Origin: UBA969 sp041694635
Lineage (GTDB): Bacteria; Planctomycetota; Planctomycetia; Gemmatales; Gemmataceae
DNA: 64,000 bases
NCBI GenBank assembly: GCA_041694635.1
Contig: JBDNHI010000103.1
Coordinates: 56,792 to 120,791 of the forward strand
Direction: 5' to 3'
A program made the position numbers and the translations under genes. The first letter of the stretch is position 1. Every line of letters begins with the position of its first letter. Below are positions 45,795-53,023 of the stretch, piece after piece. The notes under the pieces were generated by a model, which did not search any database, was not told the origin of the DNA, and was given only the letters and a program-made list of their open reading frames with translations.

Positions 45795-46664
45795 ATGATA
45801 TCAATGTCCACCTTCTTAACTTTTGCCCTCGTTTCTTTCGCTGCGGAACCTCAAACCTCACTGCTTTGGCCCAATGGCGCACCTGGCGCTTTAGGAACCG
45901 AAGACAAAGATAAACCTTCCCTTACTGTTTATCTTCCCCCCAAAGATACAGCCAATGGTGCTGCCGTTGTCGTTTGCCCGGGCGGTGGCTACGGCGGACT
46001 TGCAATCGGCCACGAAGGTAAGGACATTGCAGAATTCCTGAACAAAAATGGCATAACCGCGTTTGTCTTAAAATACAGGCTTGGAACTAAATACCATCAC
46101 CCCGTACCTTTAATGGATGCGCAACGGGCCATTCGAACAGCACGGGCAAAGTCTGCTGATTATGGGGTTGATTCAAAAAAGATTGGCATCTGGGGGTTTT
46201 CTGCAGGTGGGCACCTTGCTTCCACCGCTGCGACACAGTTTGATTTAGGCAAATCTGAAGCAGAAGATGCAATTGAAAAAGTAAGTTGCAGGCCCGATTT
46301 CTTGATACTTTGCTATCCGGTAATAACCTTCGAGCCACCCTTTGCTCATATGGGGTCGCGCAATAACTTGCTGGGTAAAGATGCGGATGCTAAATTGGTA
46401 GAGAGTTTATGTAACCAGAATAGAGTGACAGCGCAAACTCCACCAACTTTTTTGTTTCACACCGATGAAGATTCGGGTGTGCCACCAGAAAACAGCATTT
46501 TGTTCTACCTTGCATTAAAAAAACACAAAGTGCCTGCAGAGCTACACATTTATGAAAAAGGCAAACACGGAGTAGGACTAGCTCCGAATATGGGGGAAAC
46601 AGGAACTTGGCCCGACCGCTTAATCGGCTGGTTAAAAGTAAGGCAATTAATTCCTGTGAAGTAA
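45795..46664 (+). CDS. Alpha/beta-hydrolase, acetyl-xylan-esterase-like (BD-FAE type)
   Basis: The 289-residue protein has a short signal peptide (STFLTFALVSFAAE) and the BD-FAE/esterase pattern: CPGGGYGGLAIGHEG oxyanion segment, GFSAGGHLAST nucleophile, HTDEDSGVP with the Asp and GKHGVGLAP with the His. All three catalytic residues are present. Relatives remove acetyl or feruloyl groups from xylan and similar glycans. ATG 45795 lies about 115 bases from the divergent tmRNA 5' end. It stands alone. Confidence 0.88.
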   Translation: MISMSTFLTFALVSFAAEPQTSLLWPNGAPGALGTEDKDKPSLTVYLPPKDTANGAAVVVCPGGGYGGLAIGHEGKDIAEFLNKNGITAFVLKYRLGTKYHHPVPLMDAQRAIRTARAKSADYGVDSKKIGIWGFSAGGHLASTAATQFDLGKSEAEDAIEKVSCRPDFLILCYPVITFEPPFAHMGSRNNLLGKDADAKLVESLCNQNRVTAQTPPTFLFHTDEDSGVPPENSILFYLALKKHKVPAELHIYEKGKHGVGLAPNMGETGTWPDRLIGWLKVRQLIPVK

Positions 46665-46694
46665 GCCTTCAGTAAGGGAATTTGGCATCCTCTC

Positions 46695-46724
46695 TTGACG
46701 GCTTTGCGTAATTTGAACTAAACT
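46695..46724 (+). promoter_or_regulatory. Possible sigma-70 promoter upstream of ispE
   Basis: TTGACG (46695-46700) and TAAACT (46719-46724) are 18 bases apart. Transcription would start near 46731, about 120 bases before the ispE ATG, so the leader would carry the inverted repeats listed next. Confidence 0.45.
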
Positions 46725-46810
46725 TTAAAGAGTTAAGGTAATTTGGGTGGGCAATTTGCAGGGTGCTTTTCTGCAAAGATTAAAAGTGTTTGCCAAGCTT
46801 ACCTTTAAAG
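46723..46810 (+). promoter_or_regulatory. Nested inverted repeats in the ispE 5' leader
   Basis: Three nested complementary pairs are visible: CTTTAAAG ... AAGGTAA (46723-46741) with TTACCTTTAAAG (46799-46810), GGCAA (46750-46754) with TTGCC (46790-46794), and TTTGCAG (46755-46761) with CTGCAAA (46771-46777). Together they would fold one long imperfect hairpin. There is no T run, so it is not a terminator. It could control ispE or be a small RNA. Confidence 0.4.
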
Positions 46811-46853
46811 CTGGGATTAGAGATAGCATCAAGGATGAAAGCGGCTCTGCGTT

Positions 46854-47747
46854 ATGCATAGGGTTACCACCGCAGGTTGGTTGCAAATATGGGCTAATGC
46901 CAAGCTTAATTTCTATCTAGAAATACTGGGCAAAAGGCCAGATGGATACCACGAATTAAGTACATTTATGGTGCCTGTGGGGTTGCAAGATGTATTGGAA
47001 TTTCGAAAAGAAGAGTCAGATAAAATCGAGCTTTGGTGCGATTCGAAAGAGTTATCGACGGGGCCAGAAAACTTAATAATTCGAGCAGCAAGGATGATGC
47101 AAGAAGAAAGTAAAAAAGCTGTAGGAGCAAAAATCCGGTTGTTTAAACGGATACCGATGGCTGCAGGCTTAGGCGGTGGTTCTTCAAATGCAGCTGCCAC
47201 TTTGATCGCCCTTAACCAGCTTTGGAACTTAAATCTTTCTCTCCAACAACTTTTAATTATAGCTGCTCAGCTTGGCAGCGATGTGCCTTTTTTTCTTTAC
47301 GATAGCCCAGCTTGGTGCTTGGGCAGGGGAGAAAAAATTTCGCCCTCTTCTTTCTTTACTAACTTTAGCATTTTGATTGTAAAACCTTATTTTGGGCTCT
47401 CCACTCCTAAGGTTTATTCTCAATTGAAAATCCCTTCCTCGCCTATGGATCAAACCAAAGTTGAAGCTCTCCTTTCAACTTCGTTAAATTTGCAAAAGGC
47501 TTTGTTTAACCGATTGCAGGAACCAGCAATTCAGCTTGAGCCTGCTCTACAACTTTTGCTAGATTCGCTTTCTAGCAACGGGGCGAAAAACCCAATGCTA
47601 AGCGGCAGCGGATCTGCTATCTTTGTTCTTTTTGAAAACGATGGGCAAGCTCTCCTTGCGTTAAAAAAATTGCTCAACGGCCCTGCGAAAAACATTATTC
47701 AACATACTTTTATCACAAGGCAGGCTTTTAATTCCTGCGTTAATTAA
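46854..47747 (+). CDS. ispE: 4-diphosphocytidyl-2-C-methyl-D-erythritol kinase
   Basis: IspE phosphorylates CDP-ME in the MEP pathway of isoprenoid synthesis. The 297-residue protein is full length for the GHMP kinase family: WANAKLNFYLEILGKRPDGYHEL, the ATP-binding PMAAGLGGGSSNAAATL, LGSDVPFFLYD and the C-terminal MLSGSGSAIFVLF. The start ATG 46854 is close to the conserved block. A spoVG-like gene begins 18 bases downstream, an arrangement also seen around ispE in Bacillus (there with genes between). Confidence 0.96.
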   Translation: MHRVTTAGWLQIWANAKLNFYLEILGKRPDGYHELSTFMVPVGLQDVLEFRKEESDKIELWCDSKELSTGPENLIIRAARMMQEESKKAVGAKIRLFKRIPMAAGLGGGSSNAAATLIALNQLWNLNLSLQQLLIIAAQLGSDVPFFLYDSPAWCLGRGEKISPSSFFTNFSILIVKPYFGLSTPKVYSQLKIPSSPMDQTKVEALLSTSLNLQKALFNRLQEPAIQLEPALQLLLDSLSSNGAKNPMLSGSGSAIFVLFENDGQALLALKKLLNGPAKNIIQHTFITRQAFNSCVN

Positions 47748-47765
47748 TCATCAAGGAGAGGCGTT

Positions 47766-48257
47766 ATGGTCATTACAGAAGTTCGCATCAAACTAATGGA
47801 AAGTAACAACGATAACGAAAAGCTTCAGGCTTTTTGCTCGATCACATTTGATCATTCGTTTGTCATTCGGGATTTAAAAATCATTGAAGGAAATAGGGGC
47901 TGGTTTGTGGCTATGCCTAGTAGAAAATTGATGGATCGTTGCCCTGATTGTTCATTTAAAAACCAACTTAAAGCCCGGTTTTGTAATCAATGTGGTTACA
48001 AACTTGGAGAGTTCAAAGGGATTGGACGGGACTCGAGCGGGAAACAGAAAATGCACGCAGATATTGCACATCCGATTAACCCTAGTTGCAGAGATAATAT
48101 CCAACAAGTTGTGATCAAAGCCTTTCAATCAGAAAAGGAAAAAGCGAAGTTGCCTGGGTATATCTGCAGCTACGAGGAACTAGATTATGAGACACCGAGT
48201 TATGCAGAAAACCAAAGTGATGAAAAGGTGGGTTATAAAACTCCTACCCAAGATTAA
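47766..48257 (+). CDS. spoVG: SpoVG family protein with inserted zinc ribbon
   Basis: The 163-residue protein is a SpoVG homologue, a small family of RNA/DNA-binding regulators: ITEVRIKLM, AFCSITFDHSFVIRDLKIIEG, GWFVAMPSRK, then HADIAHPINPSCRDNIQQVVI. The usual family length is about 85-100. Here a four-cysteine ribbon is inserted in the loop between VAMPS and DIAHPI (C59-x2-C62 ... C73-x2-C76 in CPDC and CNQC), and an acidic tail (about 125-163) follows. The ribbon likely binds zinc. It is coupled to ispE by spacing. Confidence 0.9.
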   Translation: MVITEVRIKLMESNNDNEKLQAFCSITFDHSFVIRDLKIIEGNRGWFVAMPSRKLMDRCPDCSFKNQLKARFCNQCGYKLGEFKGIGRDSSGKQKMHADIAHPINPSCRDNIQQVVIKAFQSEKEKAKLPGYICSYEELDYETPSYAENQSDEKVGYKTPTQD

Positions 48258-48491
48258 GATTTTCTTTATAACAGCGGCAACGCATCTATAAAAATTTGAT
48301 CTTAAAGGTGGCTTAAAGCATCTTCTTTTATAGCTATACAACCCATTTTTTCTATCTTCACTTCGAGTTTGAAAATATTTACCCGTTCAGTAAGTCGTAC
48401 AGTAGAAATTAGTTTCAATGTTTGATTCATTAAACTTACCTTTGCACAAAGATGCAAGGAGAGGTTTGGGGGTGTAGCCCAATAAAGGCCC
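48258..48491. other. Intergenic region after spoVG
   Basis: No convincing gene is present. A minus-strand frame (48302-48430, 42 codons from an ATG preceded by AAAGGTAAG) exists but has no recognisable features; I do not call it. The right side leads into a structured segment. Confidence 0.3.
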
Positions 48492-48767
48492 AAGGCGTTA
48501 TCAAGGAAAGGTTACAAAAGTCTGGGTCAGACAAGGCTTATAAATACTGGGGTTTTTGTATTTATAACTCCTCTGCTAAGGGAGAGACCTTGTTAAGTAG
48601 ATAGGCCTAGCCTAGCAAGATAAGGCGTTATTTTAAAAATAAACATAAGTATGATCGCCTTCGGAAAATCAAGCTGGGCAAGGTATGAGAAAAGCTGGGA
48701 ACTTTTCTAATTATCCCGATTATTCGCCTGCGAAAACCCATTCGCTTGCGAATAAGCGGGTTTTTTT
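48492..48767 (+). ncRNA. Candidate structured RNA ending at an intrinsic terminator
   Basis: Several helices are visible: ACAAGG (48531-48536) with CCTTGT (48588-48593) encloses a perfect ten-bp hairpin TTATAAATAC / GTATTTATAA (48538-48567) and a small CTCC/GGAG hairpin, giving a possible three-way junction. Then AAGGCG (48622-48627) pairs with CGCCTT (48656-48661), and AGAAAAG (48688-48694) with CTTTTCT (48702-48708). A terminator closes the segment. It could be a 5' regulator of the next gene or a free small RNA. It lacks the signatures of RNase P, SRP and tmRNA. Confidence 0.4.
48733..48767 (+). terminator. Intrinsic terminator before the 48.9 kb gene
   Basis: AAAACCC (48733-48739) pairs with GGGTTTT (48758-48764), with inner hairpin TTCGC/GCGAA, followed by more T residues. 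It ends either the spoVG transcript or the candidate RNA. Confidence 0.8.
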
Positions 48768-48864
48768 ATGCAAGTTCTTTCGATAATTTCGCTTTTATAT
48801 TGCCTAGCACTATTAAAGGTGAAATAATTAATATTATACGGTCCTTACCCCCAAGGTATTAAAT

Positions 48865-50115
48865 ATGAAAAACATCTCATTTAAGACCGGCGCTTTAGCA
48901 CTAGTTTTAAGTTTATTTGTCACTCTTGCAATTCCCTCCTCTGCCAAAGCAGAAGCTATGGATGTAAACTTTAAGACTTACGATGGAGTAATCTTATCGG
49001 GGAAGTTTTACCCAAGTGCAAAGCCTAAGGAAGGCGCAACTGTAATTCTTCTGCACGAATTTGCAATTCGTAAGGGGGGCGATAGTTCTCAAGATGGTTG
49101 GGAAAAACTTGCGCTTGATCTTCAAGCTAAAGGCCAAACGGTATTAAGTTTTGATTTTCGAGGTCATGGTAAAAGCGTGAACATTGATCCAAAGTTTTGG
49201 CTAAACCTTCATAATAGAACCCTTCCTGGTGCTGCTTCTGCAAAACAGACTAAAATCAATTTCTCTGAATTTCCCGCCGCTTACTATCCTCACCTTGTGA
49301 ACGATATAACTGCTGCTAAGGCATTTCTTGATATTAGAAATGATGATGGCGAAGCTAACACCTCCAATCTCGTTGTTATTGGTGCAGGTGAGGGTGCTAC
49401 CCTTGGCGCCCTTTGGATGGCAAGTGAATGGCGCAGAGTACAATGTGAATCTGTTGATATTACTCCGGGTAGTGGAGTTTTAAACCTTAGGCCTGCACAG
49501 GCGAAAAAATTTATTCTTAAGCCTATGACCGCAGTCGACCCCGAAGGGACCGCACAATTGGCCGCTGTTTGGATTTCAATTAGCCCAACCCTAGGTGGCA
49601 AAAATGTTGCTACTCAACTTTCGGGCTGGCTTAGAGACATCAATATGCCCAGGCCTAGGCGAGTTCAAACCGTCTTCTTTACCGGAACTAAAGATAAAGC
49701 CCTTGATGATTTTTCTCTCGCACAACTAAAAAAGATTAAGCTAGGCTTTATCAGAGATAAGAAAGAGGGCGATCCCAAAACCAAATCGACTGGCAAGGAA
49801 GACCAAAAATGGACTGGCGAATTCAAATATGATTCTAATAAAGTTGGTAGCAAATTACTTGCCGAAGCTAACGATGATCTTGTTAATAATTATATGGCAG
49901 GCATTACTAAAAAAGGTGAGATCAGCCTACGAACCTTTAGCAAAAAGAAATCGGATGATGAAAAATCTGCTTTCTCTTGGATTAATGGCCTTCTGGATAA
50001 AACAGGAAATCCAGTTCCCCAATTAAACCTTTCTAACCTTATCTATGCCAAGACCCCAGGCGATGTACTCGGAATTCAGCCCCTACCAATCCGGATGATG
50101 GGCTTTACCAACTAA
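48865..50115 (+). CDS. Secreted alpha/beta-hydrolase-like protein without the serine nucleophile
   Basis: The 416-residue protein has a signal peptide ending SSAKAEA. Residues about 33-180 follow an alpha/beta hydrolase: VNFKTYDGVILSGKFYPS, VILLHEFAIRKGG, and LSFDFRGHGKS. At the nucleophile elbow, however, the sequence is IGAGEGATLGAL, so Glu replaces the Ser of GxSxG. An Asp/His pair cannot be placed with certainty. It may be a pseudoenzyme or use other chemistry. About 230 residues of Lys-rich sequence follow. A strong terminator ends it, and a possible regulatory RNA precedes it. Confidence 0.75.
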   Translation: MKNISFKTGALALVLSLFVTLAIPSSAKAEAMDVNFKTYDGVILSGKFYPSAKPKEGATVILLHEFAIRKGGDSSQDGWEKLALDLQAKGQTVLSFDFRGHGKSVNIDPKFWLNLHNRTLPGAASAKQTKINFSEFPAAYYPHLVNDITAAKAFLDIRNDDGEANTSNLVVIGAGEGATLGALWMASEWRRVQCESVDITPGSGVLNLRPAQAKKFILKPMTAVDPEGTAQLAAVWISISPTLGGKNVATQLSGWLRDINMPRPRRVQTVFFTGTKDKALDDFSLAQLKKIKLGFIRDKKEGDPKTKSTGKEDQKWTGEFKYDSNKVGSKLLAEANDDLVNNYMAGITKKGEISLRTFSKKKSDDEKSAFSWINGLLDKTGNPVPQLNLSNLIYAKTPGDVLGIQPLPIRMMGFTN

Positions 50116-50137
50116 TTTCTCTAGTGTCAATGCTAGT

Positions 50138-50175
50138 GGCTTCCCTGAAATCAACTTTCAGGGAAGCCTTCTTTA
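50138..50175. terminator. Bidirectional terminator
   Basis: Perfect 13-bp stem GGCTTCCCTGAAA / TTTCAGGGAAGCC with loop TCAAC, followed by a T-rich run, between convergent genes. Confidence 0.93.
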
Positions 50176-50191
50176 TTTATTTAGGCTCTTT

Positions 50192-51103
50192 TTATAACGA
50201 TGAGGATAACTCCGTTCTCACTGTTTCCAACAATTTCTTTGTAGCTTTAATACCATCGGTTTCACTTAACTTGCTACCTTCATATTCAATTCCAACATAA
50301 CCATCGAACTTAGCGGCAAGAACGATTTTCATCATCTTGCGATAATCGGTTTTAGTTTCGTTACCTTTAGCATCGAAGTCGTGAGTTTTCGCACTAACGC
50401 CCTTAGCAAAAGGCATAAGTTCTTGAACGCCTTTATAGCGGTCATATTCTTCATCTTTGCTAACGCGGAAATTGCCGAAGTCTGGCAAAGTGCCACAAGT
50501 GGGAATACCGACTTTTTTGATGGTTGCAGCAAGCCAAGCGCCATTGCTGGATAAGCCGCCATGGTTTTCAACAATCACATTAATCTGCATTTTGCCCGCC
50601 CATTCAGAAAGCATGCGCAAGCCATCGGAAGCCCTATTCATTTGCTCTTCGTAAGAACCGCTGCTGCCCGCATTAACACGGATGGAATGGCAACCAAGGA
50701 TTTTGGCCCATTCAACCCAGCGGTAATGATTCTCGACTGCGAGTGTACGCTTCTTTTCATCTGCATCACCCAACTGGCCTTCGCCATCGCACATAATCAA
50801 AACGCTTTTCACATTAAGGTCATCACATTTTTTGCGAAGTTCTTTGACATACCCATCATCTTTTTTCTTGTCTTTATAAAACTGGTTGACATATTCGACA
50901 GCGTTGATGCCAAATTCTTCTTTCGAGATTTTAGGGAAATCTCCAGCATCGATTTTCTTGCCAAAAATAGCCTTATGCAAGGACCATTGGGCAAGGGAAA
51001 TATCAAATAGAAGTTTCACAGGCGCAGCCAACACCAACCCCGAACCAAAGCTAGAACTTAAACCAGTGGCAGTTAAGCAAGAAACAAATTCTCTACGATT
51101 CAT
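50192..51103 (-). CDS. Tat-exported sugar phosphate isomerase/epimerase family protein
   Basis: The 303-residue protein starts with a Tat-like signal (NRREFVSCLTATGLSSSFG). The remainder is a xylose-isomerase-like TIM barrel (AP_endonuc_2): ISLAQWSLHKAIFG, GINAVEYVNQFY, GCHSIRVNAGSSG, INVIVENHGGLSSNG, CGTLPDFGNF and GYVGIEYEGSKL, with His/Glu/Asp in metal-site-like positions. Exported members are common in planctomycetes and usually act on sugars, but the substrate is unknown. It converges with the hydrolase-like gene and is divergent from the deaminase. Confidence 0.88.
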   Translation of the reverse strand: MNRREFVSCLTATGLSSSFGSGLVLAAPVKLLFDISLAQWSLHKAIFGKKIDAGDFPKISKEEFGINAVEYVNQFYKDKKKDDGYVKELRKKCDDLNVKSVLIMCDGEGQLGDADEKKRTLAVENHYRWVEWAKILGCHSIRVNAGSSGSYEEQMNRASDGLRMLSEWAGKMQINVIVENHGGLSSNGAWLAATIKKVGIPTCGTLPDFGNFRVSKDEEYDRYKGVQELMPFAKGVSAKTHDFDAKGNETKTDYRKMMKIVLAAKFDGYVGIEYEGSKLSETDGIKATKKLLETVRTELSSSL

Positions 51104-51200
51104 CGTGGTTTCCTTTAAAAAAATCAGATAATCTAAACTGTTGAAATTATAAAGTAGAATCTGATAGATGTAACCAACAAAAACTTAGGAGTATTTAAAT

Positions 51201-51656
51201 ATGGCTTCGTCATTACTAGAAGAGTCGTGTATGAATGAAGCAATTCTTGAAGCAAAGAAAGGCTTAGAAGAAGGGGGAATTCCAATTGGTTCGGTTATTG
51301 AATACCAAGGGAAGATTATAGGCCGCGGCCACAATCGCAGGGTTCAAAAATCTAGTGCTATTCTTCACGGTGAAATGGACGCTCTTGAAAATGCGGGCAG
51401 ATTACCCGCACATATTTACCGCAAGTGTACGCTTTTTACCACCCTTTCACCTTGTCCTATGTGTTCAGGTGCCATCCTTCTTTACCAAATTCCCAAAGTC
51501 ATTATCGGAGAAAATAAAACCTTTATGGGTGAAGAACAACTTCTCCAAAGTAAAAAAGTGCAGATTATTGTAAAACAAGATCTTCGCTGTATCGAAATGA
51601 TGCAGCAATTTATTTCTTCGTGCCCAAGTCTTTGGAATGAAGATATCGGAAAATAA
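51201..51656 (+). CDS. Cytosine deaminase, yeast FCY1-type
   Basis: The 151-residue protein has the zinc site of the cytidine deaminase superfamily: H56-x-E58 in ILHGEMD and C85-x2-C88 in SPCPMC. Beyond these, it follows yeast FCY1 closely (GIPIGSVIEYQGKIIGRGHN, QKSSAILHGEMDALENAGRL, TLFTTLSPCPMCSGAILLY, QFI ... W-EDIG at the end), including Asn45 at the cytosine-contacting position and the C-terminal WNEDIG. It would convert cytosine to uracil in pyrimidine salvage. It is not related to the TIM-barrel CodA of E. coli. The neighbours are unrelated. Confidence 0.9.
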   Translation: MASSLLEESCMNEAILEAKKGLEEGGIPIGSVIEYQGKIIGRGHNRRVQKSSAILHGEMDALENAGRLPAHIYRKCTLFTTLSPCPMCSGAILLYQIPKVIIGENKTFMGEEQLLQSKKVQIIVKQDLRCIEMMQQFISSCPSLWNEDIGK

Positions 51657-51677
51657 GAACCAAGCAAAAGTCATCCA

Positions 51678-52724
51678 TTACTTTTCTGCTTTAAGTAACA
51701 TTTCTTTCACTTGAACCTTAGCACCATTAAGGCGCTTGCTTTGATGTGCGGCTTCCATAAAAGCAAAAATTTCGAGAGTTTCCTCTGCACTTACTGGAAC
51801 CGGGGCGCCTTTAAAAAACTTCGCCATCTCTATTGCTATACCTTCGTAGCCCATGTATTTATCGTTTGTAGGAACCAACCCTTTAACCGGTACACCGTGC
51901 CCGTAGACTCCAGAAACGGAAACTCCTTTTTCGCCAAAAACAGTGGCACTGTATTTAATCGCCCCTGTTTTAATTCCACGGTAAGTTCCTATTCTGCCAT
52001 CTGACCAAGTACCGGTTACCGATTCCGTAATTGGAGTCGAAGTGCAAGAAACTGCAACACAACCCTTACCCATAATTGCATAAAGTGCTTCAATGCTATG
52101 AAGTGCGTGCCAGTAAAGCTCTGCGTGATGAGAAATAGTAGGGCAACCGCCATAAATATCACAGCCCAAAACAGAACCAACTTCAGGATGATTTTTCATT
52201 CCAATAAAACCTGGGCTGAATCGATGTTGGGAACTTGTCCAGCAGGGGGTTTTGGTTTGTTCTGCTAAACGAAGTATTGCTACAGCATCCGAAAATGAAG
52301 CTGCAAGAGGTCGACCGATATAAACGCGTTTGCCAGCTTTCAACACTGCACTTGCTTGTTGCAAATGCTTGCGACCATCAAGGCTCATCACCATCACCAC
52401 ATCACAACTCGCAAGCAAATCTTCTATCGAATCAACCATTTTAACATCATACTTCAAGAGTTGTTCTTTCCATTTAGGTAGGCTAGAAACACTTTCGGGT
52501 ATGTCACTGCTTGCTTTATCGGGAAAAGCAGCGACTACTTTTAAGCCGGCTAAATTTCCCATTGCATTGGGATCATTAAATAATTGCGTGTATGCAACCG
52601 CTTGGTAATTGTCGATACCCAGAACCCCAACACGAACAACTTTGGGTACTTGTGCCCAAAGAGTCGCACAGGGAATTGCAAGAAGAACTAAGGAAAGAAA
52701 TCGCGTGAGAAAAAACTGGATCAT
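51678..52724 (-). CDS. Exported Gfo/Idh/MocA-type oxidoreductase
   Basis: The 348-residue protein has a signal peptide (FLSLVLLAIPCATLWA) and then a Gfo/Idh/MocA-like Rossmann domain (VVRVGVLGIDNYQAVAYTQL, ASCDVVMVMSLDGRKHLQQA, LKAGKRVYIGRPLA), followed by the C-terminal alpha/beta domain (YWHALHSIEALYAIMG). The typical GxGxxG nucleotide loop is degenerate (GVLGIDNY), so cofactor binding is uncertain. Planctomycetes export many such proteins; the role is unknown. The stop codon is 22 bases from the convergent deaminase stop. Confidence 0.85.
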   Translation of the reverse strand: MIQFFLTRFLSLVLLAIPCATLWAQVPKVVRVGVLGIDNYQAVAYTQLFNDPNAMGNLAGLKVVAAFPDKASSDIPESVSSLPKWKEQLLKYDVKMVDSIEDLLASCDVVMVMSLDGRKHLQQASAVLKAGKRVYIGRPLAASFSDAVAILRLAEQTKTPCWTSSQHRFSPGFIGMKNHPEVGSVLGCDIYGGCPTISHHAELYWHALHSIEALYAIMGKGCVAVSCTSTPITESVTGTWSDGRIGTYRGIKTGAIKYSATVFGEKGVSVSGVYGHGVPVKGLVPTNDKYMGYEGIAIEMAKFFKGAPVPVSAEETLEIFAFMEAAHQSKRLNGAKVQVKEMLLKAEK

Positions 52725-53023
52725 AGGTCACAACTTTCAAAAAAGGTGTAGGTAGGAATATTAAAGCTAAACCCCTAGACCAAGAAAATAAAGCCAAAAC
52801 TAGAAAGAAGGCCCAAATTAGGTAGAAATATTTTCTGCAAACTTCGCTATTATTAGTACAAACATTCTGGTTCCCCGCACATTCTCTAAAAAATCTCTGT
52901 TTTTACAATAATTTGGATTCTATTGCGTATCAAAATACGATAATTTATAATGTGATATACTTCGTGAGTAAGTTTTTTAACCCGCCTAATCGAATTATCC
53001 TGCCTTTATCTGGAGACCTAAAG

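Noticed and set aside
48302..48493. 63-residue minus-strand frame
   Set aside because: It has no recognisable feature and lies in AT-rich DNA beside a structured region; evidence is too weak to call a gene.
48492..48767. Known structured RNAs (RNase P, SRP, 6S, purine riboswitch) at the spoVG-hydrolase gap
   Set aside because: The conserved core sequences of RNase P and SRP RNA are absent, and the arms do not fit the purine riboswitch consensus; 6S has no sequence signature I could test by eye.
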